NCBI GenBank assembly: GCA_963678375.2
Contig: OY782831.1
Coordinates: 310,001 to 374,000 of the forward strand
Length of the DNA: 64,000 nt
Source of the DNA: JAEKNW01 sp963678375
Lineage (GTDB): Bacteria > Cloacimonadota > Cloacimonadia > Cloacimonadales > JAFGVF01
Direction: 5' to 3'
A program made the translations under genes and the position numbers. The notes below the pieces were generated by a model. That model saw only the letters and a list, made by a program, of their open reading frames with translations. It did no database searches and was not told the origin of the DNA. Within the stretch, counting starts at the first letter, position 1; the number at the start of each line of letters is the position of its first letter. Below, piece after piece: positions 62,242 to 64,000 of this stretch.

Positions 62242-63657
62242 TCATAGAAGAGATTTGGTTCTATTCTGTCTAAAGATAACTAATAAATAAACTACTACCA
62301 TTAGGGTAACAAGAGGAAGTTGAATAAGTGGACCATAGCTAGCCAAAAGACAATAAACAATAATGAAGACAAGACTTGGAATTATTCTTAACACAATAGC
62401 AAATAGTGTCTTTAATATATTACCTTGTAAGAGATGAGTAACCAATGAAATGAAAGCAAAATGAATAAAAACAGTAGTTATAACATAATAAAGTAGAGCT
62501 GTTTCAAATCCTGAGAAATGTCCTAGGTAAATAGCTAAAGATTTAAGTGATAAGTTAATTATCATATAAACAATCTCCACTTGTGGAAGTTCTAGTACAT
62601 AAGGTAAGCTAGAGATAGGATTAACTAGTAAGGTTGTTGCAAGAGAGAAGGCCAAAATTGAAACTATTGGTAAGGCCTCATTCCATTTTGATCCTAATAT
62701 TAGTGGAACAAGGTTAAGTACATAGATAACTAAGATGAAGAAGAGAGGGAAAGCATAAAGAGTAACTATAGAAAAAAACTTATCTATTCTCTCTTTTATC
62801 TCTTCTTTATTCATAAAGGTAAAAGTTGGGAATAAAACCTGTCCCAGAGAATTACAAGCTAAGACAACTGGTTGACCAATCAACTGGTTGGCAAGATAGT
62901 AAATACCAATAACTATTGGATTAAAGAGAATACCCAGAATAATAACAGGCAAATCATTGATTAGCATTGATATTACATTGTTTGAAGTTGCAGTAAGTAA
63001 GAACTTCTTGTTAGCCCTGTAGCTAGTAAAGAAATCTTTTAGTAAATTTAATGAGAATATTTTCTTGAGAGTCTTCTTAACAAGATCATATTCCAAAGCA
63101 ATTAATAAGATAAATTCTACTAAATTACCAAAATAGAAGATTAAAATTAATGTATAGATATCTAATCGAATGTATAAAAATAAGATGATTAGCAGGGAGT
63201 AAACTACAACATTAATTGTTTCAATAATTGATAAAACTTTGAATCTCAGTGTTTTTTGATAATAGGCTCGGAGGGCAATTCTGAGAATCTCTAAAATTAT
63301 TAAGGGACTTAAAGTTACTATTAAGTCAGTTAGTATCTGGCTTTTATAATATTTCCCTATCTGTGGGGCGATAAAAACTAGGATAAAATAAGTTAAAAGA
63401 GAAACAATCAAAGAAAATTGGAATAGTTGCTGGAAAAGACTTTTCGTTTTTTCCTTTTTAACTATTAGAAGGTCTTTGAAACCTAGAAATGAGATTGAAG
63501 TAAAAATCCCTAAAACAAGAGAAAACTCTCTAAAAATACCTAAATCTTCTTTGGTGATTTCTTTAGCAACAAGTAGGAAGACTGCAAAAAGAATTATTTT
63601 GCGTAGAATTGCTGTAAAAAAAGACCATTTAAAGGACTTTAGAGTATCTCTCTTCAT
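62242..63657 (-). CDS. Polysaccharide flippase (MATE/MOP superfamily, Wzx-like)
   Basis: A 471-residue integral membrane protein with about 12-14 hydrophobic helices. 'MKRDTLKSFKWSFFTAILRKIILFAVFLLVAKEITKEDLGIFREF' is the usual start of lipid-linked oligosaccharide translocases, and 'ANQLIGQPVVLACNSLGQVLFPTFTFM' fits helix 7 of the family. It flips undecaprenyl-linked sugars across the inner membrane for surface polysaccharide. The start lies 6 bp after a VOC-family gene, so the two are probably co-transcribed. No glycosyltransferases are in the window. Confidence 0.85.
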   Translation of the reverse strand: MKRDTLKSFKWSFFTAILRKIILFAVFLLVAKEITKEDLGIFREFSLVLGIFTSISFLGFKDLLIVKKEKTKSLFQQLFQFSLIVSLLTYFILVFIAPQIGKYYKSQILTDLIVTLSPLIILEILRIALRAYYQKTLRFKVLSIIETINVVVYSLLIILFLYIRLDIYTLILIFYFGNLVEFILLIALEYDLVKKTLKKIFSLNLLKDFFTSYRANKKFLLTATSNNVISMLINDLPVIILGILFNPIVIGIYYLANQLIGQPVVLACNSLGQVLFPTFTFMNKEEIKERIDKFFSIVTLYAFPLFFILVIYVLNLVPLILGSKWNEALPIVSILAFSLATTLLVNPISSLPYVLELPQVEIVYMIINLSLKSLAIYLGHFSGFETALLYYVITTVFIHFAFISLVTHLLQGNILKTLFAIVLRIIPSLVFIIVYCLLASYGPLIQLPLVTLMVVVYLLVIFRQNRTKSLL

Positions 63658-63663
63658 TATCTC

Positions 63664-64000
63664 TTATTTGCTTGAATGAAGTCCAAGTCTGTTACCTTCA
63701 GTATCATGAAAAATAGCATAATAGCCATGTCCCTGTAAGGAAGTCTTTTCCAACTCTACTTTTCCTCCTGCAGCTTCAACTCTTAACAAGATATTATTTA
63801 GGTCTTCCCCACCTGTGAAGTAAGGTAAAAACCCAATCTTTGAAGGAGTTAAGCCAGGTCCATAAACCAAGGCCCCAGTAGCACCTTCAGTTTGGAAAAT
63901 ACCCATTTTATATTCCCCAGCAGCATCTTGTTTGATTTCTATTTGAAAAATCTCACTATAAAATTTACAAGCCCTATCCATATCTAACACTGGTATGTCA
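63664..64000 (-). CDS. VOC/glyoxalase-fold protein (5' end beyond window)
   Basis: A VOC-family (glyoxalase/bleomycin-resistance fold) protein. The frame continues without stop to the right edge, and the residues just before the internal GTG (DIPVLDMDRACKFYSEIF) match the family's normal N-terminus. The true start is therefore outside the window. 'GVLVYGPG'-like and 'HDTEGNRLGLHSSK' (Glu metal ligand near the end) support the fold. Substrate cannot be told. It is immediately upstream of the flippase gene. Confidence 0.85.
   Translation of the reverse strand, partial: DIPVLDMDRACKFYSEIFQIEIKQDAAGEYKMGIFQTEGATGALVYGPGLTPSKIGFLPYFTGGEDLNNILLRVEAAGGKVELEKTSLQGHGYYAIFHDTEGNRLGLHSSK

Overview
The window is A+T-rich bacterial chromosome, densely coded, with most genes on the minus strand. 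A Gram-negative cell envelope is indicated by kdsA, kdsC, lptC and lptA-like genes and a patatin/beta-barrel protein. Six large exported proteins end in the 'YPNPFNP...YNIKGQKV...SSGIYF..' C-terminal sorting domain typical of the Fibrobacteres-Chlorobi-Bacteroidetes group. Together with the gene order, this suggests Candidatus Cloacimonadota or a close FCB relative; that placement is inference. I saw no tRNA or rRNA gene, CRISPR array, prophage or transposase gene.

Layout. 1-2465: an NtrY/NtrX-like two-component system with a DUF4390 protein (the regulator runs off the left edge). 2627-4276: an exported PDZ protein, with tandem palindromes in the intergenic region upstream. 4342-7260: an LPS operon (kdsA-kdsC-lptC-lptA) with successively overlapping genes. 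7425-11669: tag, M19 dipeptidase, patatin-type outer-membrane protein and a LiaF-like membrane protein. 11762-18446: csp, ygiQ, an EnvC-like protein, a Sua5/LMW-phosphatase fusion and purL. 18665-27849: an orphan gene, nth, a gingipain-like C25 protein, an M14 carboxypeptidase, an acyl-ACP thioesterase, dinB and a DUF1456 protein. 27850-28804: a repeat-rich intergenic region leading to feoB (28805-31039). 31273-45849: a long translation/RNA operon (rimP-nusA-ylxR-ylxQ-infB-rbfA-nrnA-truB-ribF-exported protein-yhaM-like-walJ-like-miaB-membrane protein-era). 46207-52750: two tandem beta-helix exported paralogs, two small secreted peptides and a divergent ECF sigma factor with a C-terminal extension and an overlapping 34-codon ORF. 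52861-59545: TfoX-like protein, an exported adhesin-like protein, a TetR regulator and an M28 peptidase. 59565-64000: palindromic repeats, ndk, a large pilin-like protein, a flippase and an edge-truncated VOC protein.

Most interesting are: (i) an REP/BIME-like family, in which conserved ACTGGGA flanks a 7-4-7 hairpin, with paired copies, a five-unit 44-bp array and a copy with a different stem; (ii) the 46.2-52.8 kb exported-protein/ECF sigma locus, including a small ORF whose only plausible start is AUA; (iii) three intrinsic-terminator-like hairpins placed 16-32 nt before the next gene's start codon (rimP, ndk and the LiaF-like gene), which look like leader attenuators; (iv) a DtxR-like box before feoB; and (v) altered key residues in several families (C25 His to Trp, degenerate LytM, pilin without Gly at -1).
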